Origin: Novosphingobium fuchskuhlense
GTDB taxonomy: Bacteria; Pseudomonadota; Alphaproteobacteria; Sphingomonadales; Sphingomonadaceae
Direction: 5' to 3'
Assembly (NCBI RefSeq): GCF_001519075.1
Contig: NZ_KQ954244.1
Location: forward strand, 186,001-250,000
Length of the DNA stretch: 64,000 bases
In this document: positions 25,629-33,925 of the stretch, in pieces
Layout: every line of letters starts with the position of its first letter
How positions within the stretch are numbered: the first letter of the stretch is position 1
The notes under the pieces: generated by a model
The model's database searches: none
Seen by the model: only the letters and a program-made list of their open reading frames with translations
What the model was told of the DNA's origin: nothing
Position numbers and translations under genes: made by a program

Positions 25629-28510
25629 TCCGCCGGCTCCATCGCACCTTCATGGCCCTTGATCCGACGCGAACGCGCGGCCTGCGCCTCGTACTCCTCC
25701 TGCCAGTCGGTCGGGCCGTTCGAAGGTGTGATCTGCACCGCCGTCACCTTGTACTCGGGGCAGTTGGTCGCCCAGTCCGAATAGTCGGTGGTGACGACGT
25801 TGGCCTGCGTCGCGGGGTGGTGGAACGTGGTGTAGACGACGCCCGGCGCGACGCGGTCGGTCACGGTGGCGCGCAGCGTCGTCTCGCCCGAGCGGCTGGC
25901 GAGGCGCACCCAGTCGCCCGACTTTATACCCCGGTTTTCCGCGTCGGTCGGGTGGATTTCGAGGAGGTCTTCCTCATGCCACACTACGTTTGCCGTGCGA
26001 CGGGTCTGCGCGCCGACATTGTACTGGCTGAGGATGCGGCCCGTGGTGAGCAGCAGCGGAAAGCGCGGGCCGGTGCGCTCGTCGGTCGGCACGTAATCCG
26101 TCACCACGAACTTGCCCTTGCCGCGCACGAAGCCATCGATGTGCATGATCGGGCTGCCATCGGGGGCGGCCTCATTGACCGGCCATTGCAGCGAGCCTTC
26201 GGCATCGAGCCGCGCGAAGCTGACGCCCGCGAAGGTGGGCGTGAGGCGGGCGATCTCGTCCATGATCTCGCGCGGATGGGTATAGGCCCAATCGAGGCCC
26301 ATTGCTTGCGCAAGAAGCTGGGTAATCTGCCAGTCCTCGTAGCCATTCTTGGGCTCCATCACCTTGCGCACGGGCTGGATGCGGCGTTCGGCATTGGTGA
26401 AGGTGCCGTTCTTTTCAAGGAAGGTGGAGCCCGGCAGGAACACGTGCGCGTAGTTCGCGGTCTCGTTAAGAAACAGATCCTGCACGATCACGCATTCCAT
26501 CGCTGCGAGGCCGGCGGCGACATGCTTGGTATCGGGGTCCGACTGGAGGATATCCTCGCCCTGGATATAGATCGCCTTGAACAGGCCATCGGTCGCGGCA
26601 TCGAGCATGTTGGGGATGCGCAGGCCCGGCTCGGGATCGATCCTGACGCCCCATTCCGCCTCGAACAGCGCGCGCGCGCCGGCATCCGAGACGTGGCGAT
26701 AACCCGAAAGCTCGTGCGGGAAGCTGCCCATGTCGCAGGCGCCCTGCACGTTGTTCTGGCCGCGCAGCGGGTTCACGCCGACGCCGCGGCGGCCGATGTT
26801 GCCCGTCGCCATCGCAAGGTTGGCGATGGCCATGACGGTTGACGAACCCTGGCTGTGCTCGGTGACGCCGAGGCCATAGTAGATCGCACCGTTCCCTCCG
26901 GTGGCGAAGAGCCGGGCGGCGCCGCGCAGGTCGGCTGCGGGAACGCCGGTGACGGGTTCGAGGAATTCGGGGCTGTTGCGATCAAGGGAGACGAACTCGG
27001 CCCAGTGGCGATATTCTTCCCAGTCGCAGCGCTCACGCACGAAGGCTTCATCGGCGAGGCCTTCGGTGACGATCACGTGGGCCAGCGCGGTCAGCACCGC
27101 GACATTGGTGCCGGGGCGCAGCGGCAGGTGATAGTCGGCGCTGATGTGGGGGCTGCGGACAAGATCGGTGCGGCGCGGATCGATCACGATGAGCTTCGCG
27201 CCCTGACGGAGGCGGCGCTTCATGCGGCTCGCGAAAACGGGGTGCCCGTCGGTGGGGTTCGCACCGATCACGAGGATCACGTCGCTGTCCTCGACTGAAT
27301 CGAAATCCTGCGTGCCCGCCGAGGTGCCGAACGTGGTCTTGAGGCCGTAGCCCGTCGGCGAGTGGCAGACACGCGCGCAGGTATCGACATTATTGGTGCC
27401 AAAGCCGGCGCGGATCAGCTTCTGGACGAGGAAGGTCTCCTCGTTGGTGCAGCGGCTGGAGGTGATACCGCCGAGCGCGTTGCGGCCATACTTGGCGGAA
27501 ATGCGCTTCAGTTCGCTGGCGGTGTGGGCAATCGCTTCTTCCCAGCTGACTTCCTGCCAGGGCTCGTCGATCGACGAACGGATCATCGGCGAGAGAATGC
27601 GCTCCTGATGCTGGGCATAGCCCCAGGCGAAGCGGCCCTTGACGCAGGAGTGGCCGCGATTGGCCTTGCCGTCCTTCCACGGCACCATGCGCACGACGTC
27701 TTCGCCGCGCGTCTCTGCACGAAAAGTGCAGCCGACGCCGCAATAGGCGCAGGTGGTGACGACGGCGCGTTCGGGCTTGCCGATTTCCTTGACCGCCTTT
27801 TCCTGCAGCGTCGCCGTGGGGCAGGCCTGCACGCAGGCGCCGCAAGATACACACTCGGAACTGAGGAAGCTGTCGGACGTCAGGCCTGCGCTGACCTTGC
27901 TGTCGAAGCCCCGGCTCTCGATGGTGAGCGCCAGCGTTCCCTGCACCTCGTCGCAGGCGCGCACGCAGCGCGAGCAGACGATGCACTTCGACGGGTCAAA
28001 ATCGAAGTAGGGGTTCGAGATGTCCATCGGCTGGGCGAGGTTGTTCGCGCCCTCATAGCCATAGCGCACATCGCGCAGACCGACGGCGGCGGCCTGATCC
28101 TGCAGCTCACAATCGTTGTTGGCGCTGCAGGTGAGGCAATCGAGCGGGTGATCGGAGATATAGAGCTCCATTACCCCGCGCCGCAGCTTCTCGAGCTTCT
28201 TGGTCTGGGTGTGGACCTTCATGCCTTCGGAGACCAGCGTGGTGCAGCTCGCCGGGGTGCCGCGCATCCCGTCGATCTCGACGAGGCAGAGGCGGCACGA
28301 GCCGAACTGCTTGACGCTGTCCGTCGCGCAGAGCTTCGGGATCGAGCCGCCCGAGAGCGCCGCAGCACGCATCACGGTGGTGCCCGGCGCGACCGAGACT
28401 TCGCGCCCGTCGATGATCACCGTGACCGAGGCCGCGCCCGCGCGTTCGGCCGGCGAGGGCGGCGTGCCGAAATCGGGCTGGGGGCGATAGGTTTCGCGTT
28501 CAGAGTCCAT
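25625..28510 (-). CDS. fdsA: NAD-dependent formate dehydrogenase alpha subunit (molybdenum)
   Basis: The 961-residue catalytic subunit of a soluble formate dehydrogenase oxidising formate to CO2. N-terminal 2Fe-2S ferredoxin domain with Cys61, Cys72, Cys75 and Cys89; then a NuoG-like histidine/cysteine-ligated 4Fe-4S site (SDHPLDCLTCSANNDC); two 4Fe-4S motifs (CIVCSRCVRAC and CVSCGACVQAC); and a further cluster in CAYCGVGC at the start of the molybdopterin domain. The molybdenum ligand is an ordinary cysteine in RVCHSPT (about Cys382), encoded by TGC, so this is not a selenoenzyme. The ATG at 28510 overlaps mobA by 11 bases. Electrons pass to the FdsB/FdsG diaphorase unit. Confidence 0.97.
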   Translation of the reverse strand: MDSERETYRPQPDFGTPPSPAERAGAASVTVIIDGREVSVAPGTTVMRAAALSGGSIPKLCATDSVKQFGSCRLCLVEIDGMRGTPASCTTLVSEGMKVHTQTKKLEKLRRGVMELYISDHPLDCLTCSANNDCELQDQAAAVGLRDVRYGYEGANNLAQPMDISNPYFDFDPSKCIVCSRCVRACDEVQGTLALTIESRGFDSKVSAGLTSDSFLSSECVSCGACVQACPTATLQEKAVKEIGKPERAVVTTCAYCGVGCTFRAETRGEDVVRMVPWKDGKANRGHSCVKGRFAWGYAQHQERILSPMIRSSIDEPWQEVSWEEAIAHTASELKRISAKYGRNALGGITSSRCTNEETFLVQKLIRAGFGTNNVDTCARVCHSPTGYGLKTTFGTSAGTQDFDSVEDSDVILVIGANPTDGHPVFASRMKRRLRQGAKLIVIDPRRTDLVRSPHISADYHLPLRPGTNVAVLTALAHVIVTEGLADEAFVRERCDWEEYRHWAEFVSLDRNSPEFLEPVTGVPAADLRGAARLFATGGNGAIYYGLGVTEHSQGSSTVMAIANLAMATGNIGRRGVGVNPLRGQNNVQGACDMGSFPHELSGYRHVSDAGARALFEAEWGVRIDPEPGLRIPNMLDAATDGLFKAIYIQGEDILQSDPDTKHVAAGLAAMECVIVQDLFLNETANYAHVFLPGSTFLEKNGTFTNAERRIQPVRKVMEPKNGYEDWQITQLLAQAMGLDWAYTHPREIMDEIARLTPTFAGVSFARLDAEGSLQWPVNEAAPDGSPIMHIDGFVRGKGKFVVTDYVPTDERTGPRFPLLLTTGRILSQYNVGAQTRRTANVVWHEEDLLEIHPTDAENRGIKSGDWVRLASRSGETTLRATVTDRVAPGVVYTTFHHPATQANVVTTDYSDWATNCPEYKVTAVQITPSNGPTDWQEEYEAQAARSRRIKGHEGAMEPAE

Positions 28511-29018
28511 CGATGTGCTCCTGCGCGGACGCAAGGTCTTCGCGCGTATTGATATTGGCGGTTTTCGTGGGAAGGGTCACGGGACGCGCGCCGATCATTT
28601 CGGCAAAGGCGCGCATCGAATGTTTGGCGTCGGTGGCGAGAAAGACATCGAGCGCGGGCGCGGCGGAGGCGGGCCAGAGGCCGATCACAGGCTGGTCCGC
28701 GACATAGGCCGGCGCGGGGGAGAGGTCGGTGCGGGTCTGCGGCGCGAGTCCGGCGCAATCGACGCCGCACGTGAGAACCTCGCTGTAGCCGCGGCTTGCG
28801 GCGTGATGGAGCGCGGCATTGATGCCGCCGAGCGGGCCCATGCCGGGGCGCGGGCGATCGTGAACCTCACCCCGGCCCACCACGATCACGCTGTCGCACT
28901 GCGCTTCCAGCGACGCGATGGCCCGCGCAAGCAGCGTCTGCCCGCCAAGCGCGGCCAGCGCCTTGTCGCTGCCGAAGCGCGAGGACTGGCCGCCTGCGAG
29001 GACCGCGCCGAGGATCAC
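28500..29018 (-). CDS. mobA: Molybdenum cofactor guanylyltransferase
   Basis: A 172-residue GTP:molybdopterin guanylyltransferase that makes the guanine-dinucleotide form of the cofactor used by FdsA. The nucleotidyl-transfer signature ILGAVLAGGQSSRFGSDKA covers residues 2-20. The GTG start at 29018 overlaps the fdsB stop (GTGA), and the end overlaps fdsA, so it is embedded between structural genes of the enzyme that needs its product. It is slightly shorter than the typical 190-200 residues; the core domain appears complete. Confidence 0.93.
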   Translation of the reverse strand: MILGAVLAGGQSSRFGSDKALAALGGQTLLARAIASLEAQCDSVIVVGRGEVHDRPRPGMGPLGGINAALHHAASRGYSEVLTCGVDCAGLAPQTRTDLSPAPAYVADQPVIGLWPASAAPALDVFLATDAKHSMRAFAEMIGARPVTLPTKTANINTREDLASAQEHIDGL

Positions 29019-30556
29019 TCCGCCGCTTCCTGATCCGGCACATCCACGCCGAAATCCTCCGGCCAGTGCTTGAGAGCCGAAAGCACCGGGTAGGGCGTGA
29101 AGCCGCCCAAGGCGCAGAGCGATCCGAACTTCATCGTCTCGCACAAGTCTTCGAGTAGTTCGATCTCATCGCCCAAAGTGCGCGGTGCCTTGCGGGCGTT
29201 GTGCATCTGGGGGAGCGTCTCGACCCTGTCTGCCGCGCGGCCCGAGCGGGCGCGGATGCGGTCGATCAGTTCGACGCCGCGCGTGGAGCCGATGCGGCAG
29301 GGGGTGCACTTGCCGCAGGATTCGGCGGCGCAGAAGCTCATCGCGAAGCGGGCCTGCGCGCTCATGTCCGCCGTTTCGTCGAACACCGTCAGCCCCGCGT
29401 GGCCGATCAGGCCGTCGGCGGCGGCGAAGGCTTCGTAATCGAAGGGCAGGTGGAAATCGGCGGGCGGGTGATAGGCGCCCAAGGGCCCGCCAACCTGCAC
29501 CGCACGGACCGGACGGCCCGAGGCGGTTCCGCCGCCGATCTCGTTGACCAATTCGCCCAGCGTAACGCCGAAGCCGACTTCGAACAGGCCGCCGTGCTTG
29601 ATGTTGCCCGCGAGCTGAATCGGCATCGTGCCGCGCGACCGGCCGAAGCCGACGTCTGCGTAGGCCTGGCCGCCGTTCGACAGAATCCACGGCACCGCCG
29701 CCAGCGTAAGCACGTTGTTGACCACGGTCGGCTTGCCGAACAGGCCTTCGAGCGCGGGGAGCGGCGGCTTGGCGCGCACTTCGCCGCGCTTGCCTTCAAG
29801 GCTGTTGAGCAGCGAGGTTTCCTCGCCGCAGACATAGGCCCCTGCGCCGACGCGCACTTCGACCTCGAACGGGGCAATGTGCGGCACGGCGAGCGCGATG
29901 GCTGCGTTCAGCTTGGCGATGGCATGCGGGTATTCGCTGCGGACGTAGACATAACCCTTGCCCGCGCCGACCGCGTGACCGGCAATCGCCATGCCTTCGA
30001 TCAGCATGAAGGGATCGCCTTCCATCACCATGCGGTCGGCAAACGTCGCGCTGTCGCCCTCGTCGGCGTTGCAGACGATGTACTTCACCGGGCCTGCCGC
30101 CTTGGCGACGGTGGTCCACTTGATGCCCGCCGGGAAGCCCGCGCCGCCGCGCCCGCGCAGACCGGACTGGGTGACTTCGGCGATAGTGGCTTCGGGGCCG
30201 AGTTCACGCGCGCGCTTGAGGCCGGCCCAGCCGCCGGTCGCGGCGTAATCTTCAAGGCTGAGGGGCCGCGTCTTGCCGGCGCGGGCGAAGGTGAAGCGCT
30301 GCTGGCGGGCGATGAAGGGGTGTTCGGCAATCGCGCCGATGGCCTTGTCGCTGGTCCCGGCGAGGACTTCGGCCACGTCGTCAGGGCTTAGCGGACCGAA
30401 GCCGGTGCCATCAATGTCGGCGAGCGGCTCCAGCCAGTGCATGCCCCAGGAGGAGACACGCTCCACGGTGCAGCCGGCCTGCACGAAAGCAGCGGCGACA
30501 GCATCAGCGCCGCAGGCGAGCGCGGCGGCGTCATCGGAAATGCGCACCACGGTCAT
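29015..30556 (-). CDS. fdsB: NAD-dependent formate dehydrogenase beta subunit (NuoF-like)
   Basis: A 513-residue diaphorase subunit that carries FMN and reduces NAD. The N-terminal 100 or so residues resemble the NuoE-type thioredoxin-like extension of FdsB proteins, but with few cysteines. The NuoF core follows, with GLRGRGGAGFPAGIKW for NADH and FMN binding, EGDPFMLIEGM and AYVCGEETSLLNSLEG. The C-terminal 4Fe-4S site is ESCGKCTPC (Cys414, 417, 420) plus a later Cys in SLCALGG. It overlaps fdsG upstream and mobA downstream by four bases each. Confidence 0.96.
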   Translation of the reverse strand: MTVVRISDDAAALACGADAVAAAFVQAGCTVERVSSWGMHWLEPLADIDGTGFGPLSPDDVAEVLAGTSDKAIGAIAEHPFIARQQRFTFARAGKTRPLSLEDYAATGGWAGLKRARELGPEATIAEVTQSGLRGRGGAGFPAGIKWTTVAKAAGPVKYIVCNADEGDSATFADRMVMEGDPFMLIEGMAIAGHAVGAGKGYVYVRSEYPHAIAKLNAAIALAVPHIAPFEVEVRVGAGAYVCGEETSLLNSLEGKRGEVRAKPPLPALEGLFGKPTVVNNVLTLAAVPWILSNGGQAYADVGFGRSRGTMPIQLAGNIKHGGLFEVGFGVTLGELVNEIGGGTASGRPVRAVQVGGPLGAYHPPADFHLPFDYEAFAAADGLIGHAGLTVFDETADMSAQARFAMSFCAAESCGKCTPCRIGSTRGVELIDRIRARSGRAADRVETLPQMHNARKAPRTLGDEIELLEDLCETMKFGSLCALGGFTPYPVLSALKHWPEDFGVDVPDQEAAE

Positions 30557-30975
30557 GCCAGGCTCTCCACCAGTGCGCCAAGCCGGGCGGCATCAAGCCG
30601 GCCATGGACTTCATGGCCGATCATGGCGGCAGGGCCGACACTGCATAGGCCGAGGCAGTAGACCGTCTCCACCTTCACGCGCGGGTTTTCCGGCAGTGCG
30701 GCGGCGAGCGCTTCGACACCGCGTGCCTGGCAGCTTTCGGCGCGGCAGAGCTTGAGCACCGGGCGCGCCTCAGGTTCGTCGCGGAAATCGTGGTAGAAGC
30801 TGACGACGCCGTGAACCTCGGCCCGTGTCAGGTTAAGCGCCTGCGCTATGCGGCGGATGGCAGGTTCAGAAACATGGCCGAACGCGGCTTGCACATCGTG
30901 CAGGATCGGCAGCAGCGCACCTTCGCGGCCGGCATGTACGGCAAGAATGCCATCGAGATCGTCGTGGTCTGTCAT
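30553..30975 (-). CDS. fdsG: NAD-dependent formate dehydrogenase gamma subunit (NuoE-like)
   Basis: A 140-residue thioredoxin-fold 2Fe-2S protein that relays electrons between FdsA and FdsB. The cluster cysteines are in LCRAESC and in VYCLGLCSVGP, the usual C-x4-C and C-x3-C pairs. The ATG at 30975 was chosen because the domain (LLPILHDVQAAFGHV) starts shortly after; the longer frame upstream would run back through the regulator gene. First gene of the fds operon, with a palindromic site 54-74 bases upstream of the start. Confidence 0.95.
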   Translation of the reverse strand: MTDHDDLDGILAVHAGREGALLPILHDVQAAFGHVSEPAIRRIAQALNLTRAEVHGVVSFYHDFRDEPEARPVLKLCRAESCQARGVEALAAALPENPRVKVETVYCLGLCSVGPAAMIGHEVHGRLDAARLGALVESLA

Positions 30976-31028
30976 GGAAAAAAGCCTTGGGAAATCGGCG
31001 CAAAAGGTCAAATCGAAATGCGTTATGG

Positions 31029-31049
31029 CTGATAGATTTATTCTATCAG
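31029..31049. promoter_or_regulatory. Probable LysR-type operator upstream of fdsG
   Basis: CTGATAGA (31029-31036) and TCTATCAG (31042-31049), spaced by five A/T bases, form a perfect inverted repeat containing the T-N11-A core typical of LysR-type regulators. It overlaps the stop codon of the lysR gene and lies directly before the fds operon, so that regulator is the natural candidate to bind it. Confidence 0.65.
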
Positions 31050-31951
31050 AACGGCGGCTGAACCCCTGCCGGCTCAAGCGCCCGGGCGGCTGCGAGCGCG
31101 GCACGCGCCATCGGGCCGAGCGGATCGCGGTTCACCACCACCAGCCCCACCCGCCGCGCTTCCTCGGGCGCATCGAAGGGCAGGAAGCGCGCCCATTCGA
31201 CCCCGGCCATCAGCCGCGCATAGCCATCGGGCACGATGGTCGCGAAAGTCCCCGAGCGGACCATGTCGAACAGCGCGAAGTGGCTGTCCGCCGTGGCGCG
31301 CGGGGTAACGGCGAGCCCGCGCGCCGCCAGCCGTTCATCGAGGATGCGGCGATATTGCATGCCCTGGTGGAGCAGGCACAGATCCTGTCGGGTCGCCTCC
31401 TCCCAACTGACCGCAGCGTGGTGGTCGAACCCGCTTCCTCGCGCGGCAAGGAACACGTAGCGTTCGGCATAGAGCGGCACCGAGAGCACGTTGGCGGGTG
31501 GCTCATGATCGAGGTAGGTGAGCCCGGCATCGACCTCGAAGGCATGGAGCCCGCGTTCGATCGCGCGCGAGGTGGCGGAGCGGACCGCCAGCGTGATGCC
31601 CGGGTTCTGCGTCAGCAGCGCCTCGCCCAGCAAGCCGACGAGGGGCAGCGCGGCGGGGATGGCAGCGAGGCCGAACTCGCCCATCAGCGGCGCAGTGGTC
31701 GCCGCGACGGCGCTCGCCATCCCGCTCACCGCACCGAGGATCTGCTCGGCCCAGGGCAGCATCGCCTCGCCATGCGGGGTCAGACCGATGAAGCGGCGAT
31801 CACGCTCGACCAGGCGGCGGCCGAATTCCGCCTCCAGCGCGCCGAGCCCCGCCGAAAGCGTGGGCTGCGAAATGCCGCAGGCCGCGGCGGCCTTGGCAAA
31901 GTGCTGCTCCCGCGCGAGCGTGACAAAATAGCGCAAGTGGCGCAGTTGCAT
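31046..31951 (-). CDS. fdsR: LysR-family regulator, probable controller of fds operon
   Basis: A 301-residue transcription factor: winged helix-turn-helix at residues 1-60 (QLRHLRYFVTLAREQHF, AAAACGISQPTLSAGLGALE) and a periplasmic-binding-protein-like effector domain (about 90-295). It is the first gene on the strand before fdsG, in the same direction with a 70-base gap. In formate dehydrogenase operons of this type (Cupriavidus fds) a LysR regulator FdsR occupies the same position, so I infer formate-linked control. GGGGGAGA precedes the start. The effector is not proven by sequence. Confidence 0.88.
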   Translation of the reverse strand: MQLRHLRYFVTLAREQHFAKAAAACGISQPTLSAGLGALEAEFGRRLVERDRRFIGLTPHGEAMLPWAEQILGAVSGMASAVAATTAPLMGEFGLAAIPAALPLVGLLGEALLTQNPGITLAVRSATSRAIERGLHAFEVDAGLTYLDHEPPANVLSVPLYAERYVFLAARGSGFDHHAAVSWEEATRQDLCLLHQGMQYRRILDERLAARGLAVTPRATADSHFALFDMVRSGTFATIVPDGYARLMAGVEWARFLPFDAPEEARRVGLVVVNRDPLGPMARAALAAARALEPAGVQPPF

Positions 31952-32015
31952 CAGGTCTCCCCCGGTAAGAGGGAGAGCCTATCACCACCGCGCCGGGTCA
32001 ACCAGCCCAGCGCGC

Positions 32016-33224
32016 TCAGATCCGCCGGCCGGAGCGCACCGAGCCGAGCAGCAGCGAGAGCGCGAAGGCCAGCAGCATGCCCACCAGCATGCCTTCGAGC
32101 GCGAGCATCCCAAGGTTGGGCGAACTAGCGGCATCTTCGGCAACCGGCCGGGCGATCACGGTGAGGTAGCGGCGCAGGCGGCTCGTCTCGCGCAGCGCCT
32201 GCTGGTAGGCATCCCGCGTCGCGGCCAGATTGCTGTCGGAAAAGGTCTGCGCGTTCTTGAGCTGGGTGAAGCTCCTCAGCTGGTTCGCCTGCGAACCCGA
32301 ACCGCCGGCCAGCCGCTGGCGCGCGGCGGCAAGCTGGTCCTCCAGCGCCTCGACCTGCATGCGCGCCGGGGTGAGCATCGGGTGATCCGGATTGCCGAAG
32401 GCCTTGACCTTGGCATAGGCGATCTTTGCCGTGCTCAGCTCGTTTTCGAGCTGCCCGATCATCTGCAACACCATCGTCGATTCCGCCTCGGGATCGACAT
32501 TGCGATTGGCCCCGCGCCATGCGGCGACCGCCGATGCTGCCTCGATCGCCTGGTTCTCCGCCGCGTGTAGGCGCGCGGTTTCCACCTCGAGCGCGTTCCT
32601 CACGCCCTGTTCGTCCATCTTCTGGACGAAGTTCTCGGCAAGGCTCACCAGCGCCTCGGCGATGCGGCGCGAGCCATCCGGCGAGAAGGCATCGACCGCG
32701 ACGACGTTTTCCTGCTCGACGAGGTTGAAGCGCACCGTCACGGCCTGCGAATAGGCCTTGTAGAGCGCTTCCTGCGATCCGCCGGCGAGCGACGTGCCTG
32801 CGGGCGAAAGCAGCCGCGGCAGATCAACGCGCTTGGCCAGCTGCAGCATGCAATCGCGCGACTTGAGGAAATCGTTGACCGCAAAGCCATCGACAAAGCC
32901 CGAACCCATGGCGGGGTTGGCCCCGGTGGTGAGGAGCCCGGTGGCTCCGCCGCCGGCAGCCGGCATGGCGGGGCTGGAACCGCGCACCGCAAAGCGGGCC
33001 TCGGCTTCGTAGCGCGGCGGAATGACGAACAGGCCGAGCAGGACCGCCGCCGCGATCGAGAGCGCGATCAGCGCGAGGTAGATCGCCTCACGCATGCGGC
33101 GTGCGCGGCGACTGGCGGCGCGCAGATCGCGCGCAACCGCGAGCGCACGCGAACCGGTCTGCTCGTCGGTGCCCTCCTCGCCGGGATAGCCTGCGGACTG
33201 CTCAGAAACCAAGATCGCCTCCAT
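32016..33224 (-). CDS. Capsule polysaccharide export inner-membrane protein (KpsE/CtrB-like)
   Basis: A 402-residue polysaccharide co-polymerase-like protein. A cytoplasmic N-terminus of about 45 residues leads to a first membrane helix (IYLALIALSIAAAVLLGLFVI), a long periplasmic part with coiled-coil segments around LHAAENQAIEAASAVAAW and QVEALEDQLAAARQRL, and a C-terminal helix (MLALEGMLVGMLLAFALSLLLG). This is the KpsE/CtrB/BexC layout, linking the ABC permease to the outer-membrane export channel. The ATG at 33224 overlaps the preceding gene by 23 bases. It is the last gene of a four-gene export cluster. Confidence 0.88.
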   Translation of the reverse strand: MEAILVSEQSAGYPGEEGTDEQTGSRALAVARDLRAASRRARRMREAIYLALIALSIAAAVLLGLFVIPPRYEAEARFAVRGSSPAMPAAGGGATGLLTTGANPAMGSGFVDGFAVNDFLKSRDCMLQLAKRVDLPRLLSPAGTSLAGGSQEALYKAYSQAVTVRFNLVEQENVVAVDAFSPDGSRRIAEALVSLAENFVQKMDEQGVRNALEVETARLHAAENQAIEAASAVAAWRGANRNVDPEAESTMVLQMIGQLENELSTAKIAYAKVKAFGNPDHPMLTPARMQVEALEDQLAAARQRLAGGSGSQANQLRSFTQLKNAQTFSDSNLAATRDAYQQALRETSRLRRYLTVIARPVAEDAASSPNLGMLALEGMLVGMLLAFALSLLLGSVRSGRRI

Positions 33225-33912
33225 CCTCGGCAAATTGTGCCCCGCCACCGGTCGCATCCTCGCGCGAGGGGCGCAGCGGATAGCGTTCGATGCACGCTTC
33301 CAGATCGTCATTCACCGAAAACCGCCGCCCCTCATAGACCAGCGCCTTGGCGCAGTAATCCAGCAATTGTTTCTGGCGGTAGGAGGACAGGATCAGCGTC
33401 TTGCCGACCAGCCGTTCCTCGAACAGCGCCTGCCACAGGCGGGTGAACCGCGAGGGCTCCGACGGCATCGAGCCGTCGATTACGTAGATGTCGAAATCGG
33501 GGACCAGCCCCAGCGCATAAGTGAACTCGATGCGCGCGAACTGCGGCCAGTGCTCGATCCCGCGCTCGATCAGATCGGGGCGCGAGACCAGCATGGTGAC
33601 GAGATCGGCGGTCTCCTCGGGATCAACATCGTGGACCGCGCTGACGAGGTTGATGATGTCGATGCCGGTCGCCTTGCCGCGCACGAAGCCCTGCCGACCG
33701 AGCGGCCACGACACGCGCCCGCCGTGAACGACACGCCCCCGCGCCGGGATGCGCACCCCGCCGAGGATATCGAGCAGCGGACGGTGCCACTCGGGCGTCT
33801 GCGACATCAGCGCGTAGCGGCCCGGTGGCAGGTGGAAATCCTCGTCCTCCAGCAGGTGGACGGTCTCACCGAAGACCCGGGGCGCATCGCTCACGTCGAA
33901 AAGGTCGATCAT
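33202..33912 (-). CDS. KpsT/CtrD-like capsule export protein lacking ATPase motifs
   Basis: A 236-residue protein that aligns with capsule-export ATPases along its whole length (GGVRIPARGRVVHGGRVSWPLG matches the KpsT segment around SWPVG, and VPDFDIYVIDG matches the Walker B strand). The functional residues are gone. Where Walker A should be it reads MSQTPEWHRPLLD; the ABC signature region is WPQFARIEFTYAL; the Walker B Asp is kept but the catalytic Glu is Gly (VIDGSM); and the H-loop SH is SY. The frame is open, starts with ATG, and sits 13 bases after the permease gene, so it is probably expressed as a pseudo-ATPase. Annotating it as a working ATP-binding subunit would be misleading. Confidence 0.8.
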   Translation of the reverse strand: MIDLFDVSDAPRVFGETVHLLEDEDFHLPPGRYALMSQTPEWHRPLLDILGGVRIPARGRVVHGGRVSWPLGRQGFVRGKATGIDIINLVSAVHDVDPEETADLVTMLVSRPDLIERGIEHWPQFARIEFTYALGLVPDFDIYVIDGSMPSEPSRFTRLWQALFEERLVGKTLILSSYRQKQLLDYCAKALVYEGRRFSVNDDLEACIERYPLRPSREDATGGGAQFAEDGGDLGF

Positions 33913-33925
33913 CGCCGCAGCTCCA

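Noticed and set aside
25625..28510. Possible selenocysteine at the active site of the formate dehydrogenase
   Set aside because: The ligand codon is TGC (cysteine), and no in-frame TGA occurs in the catalytic domain.
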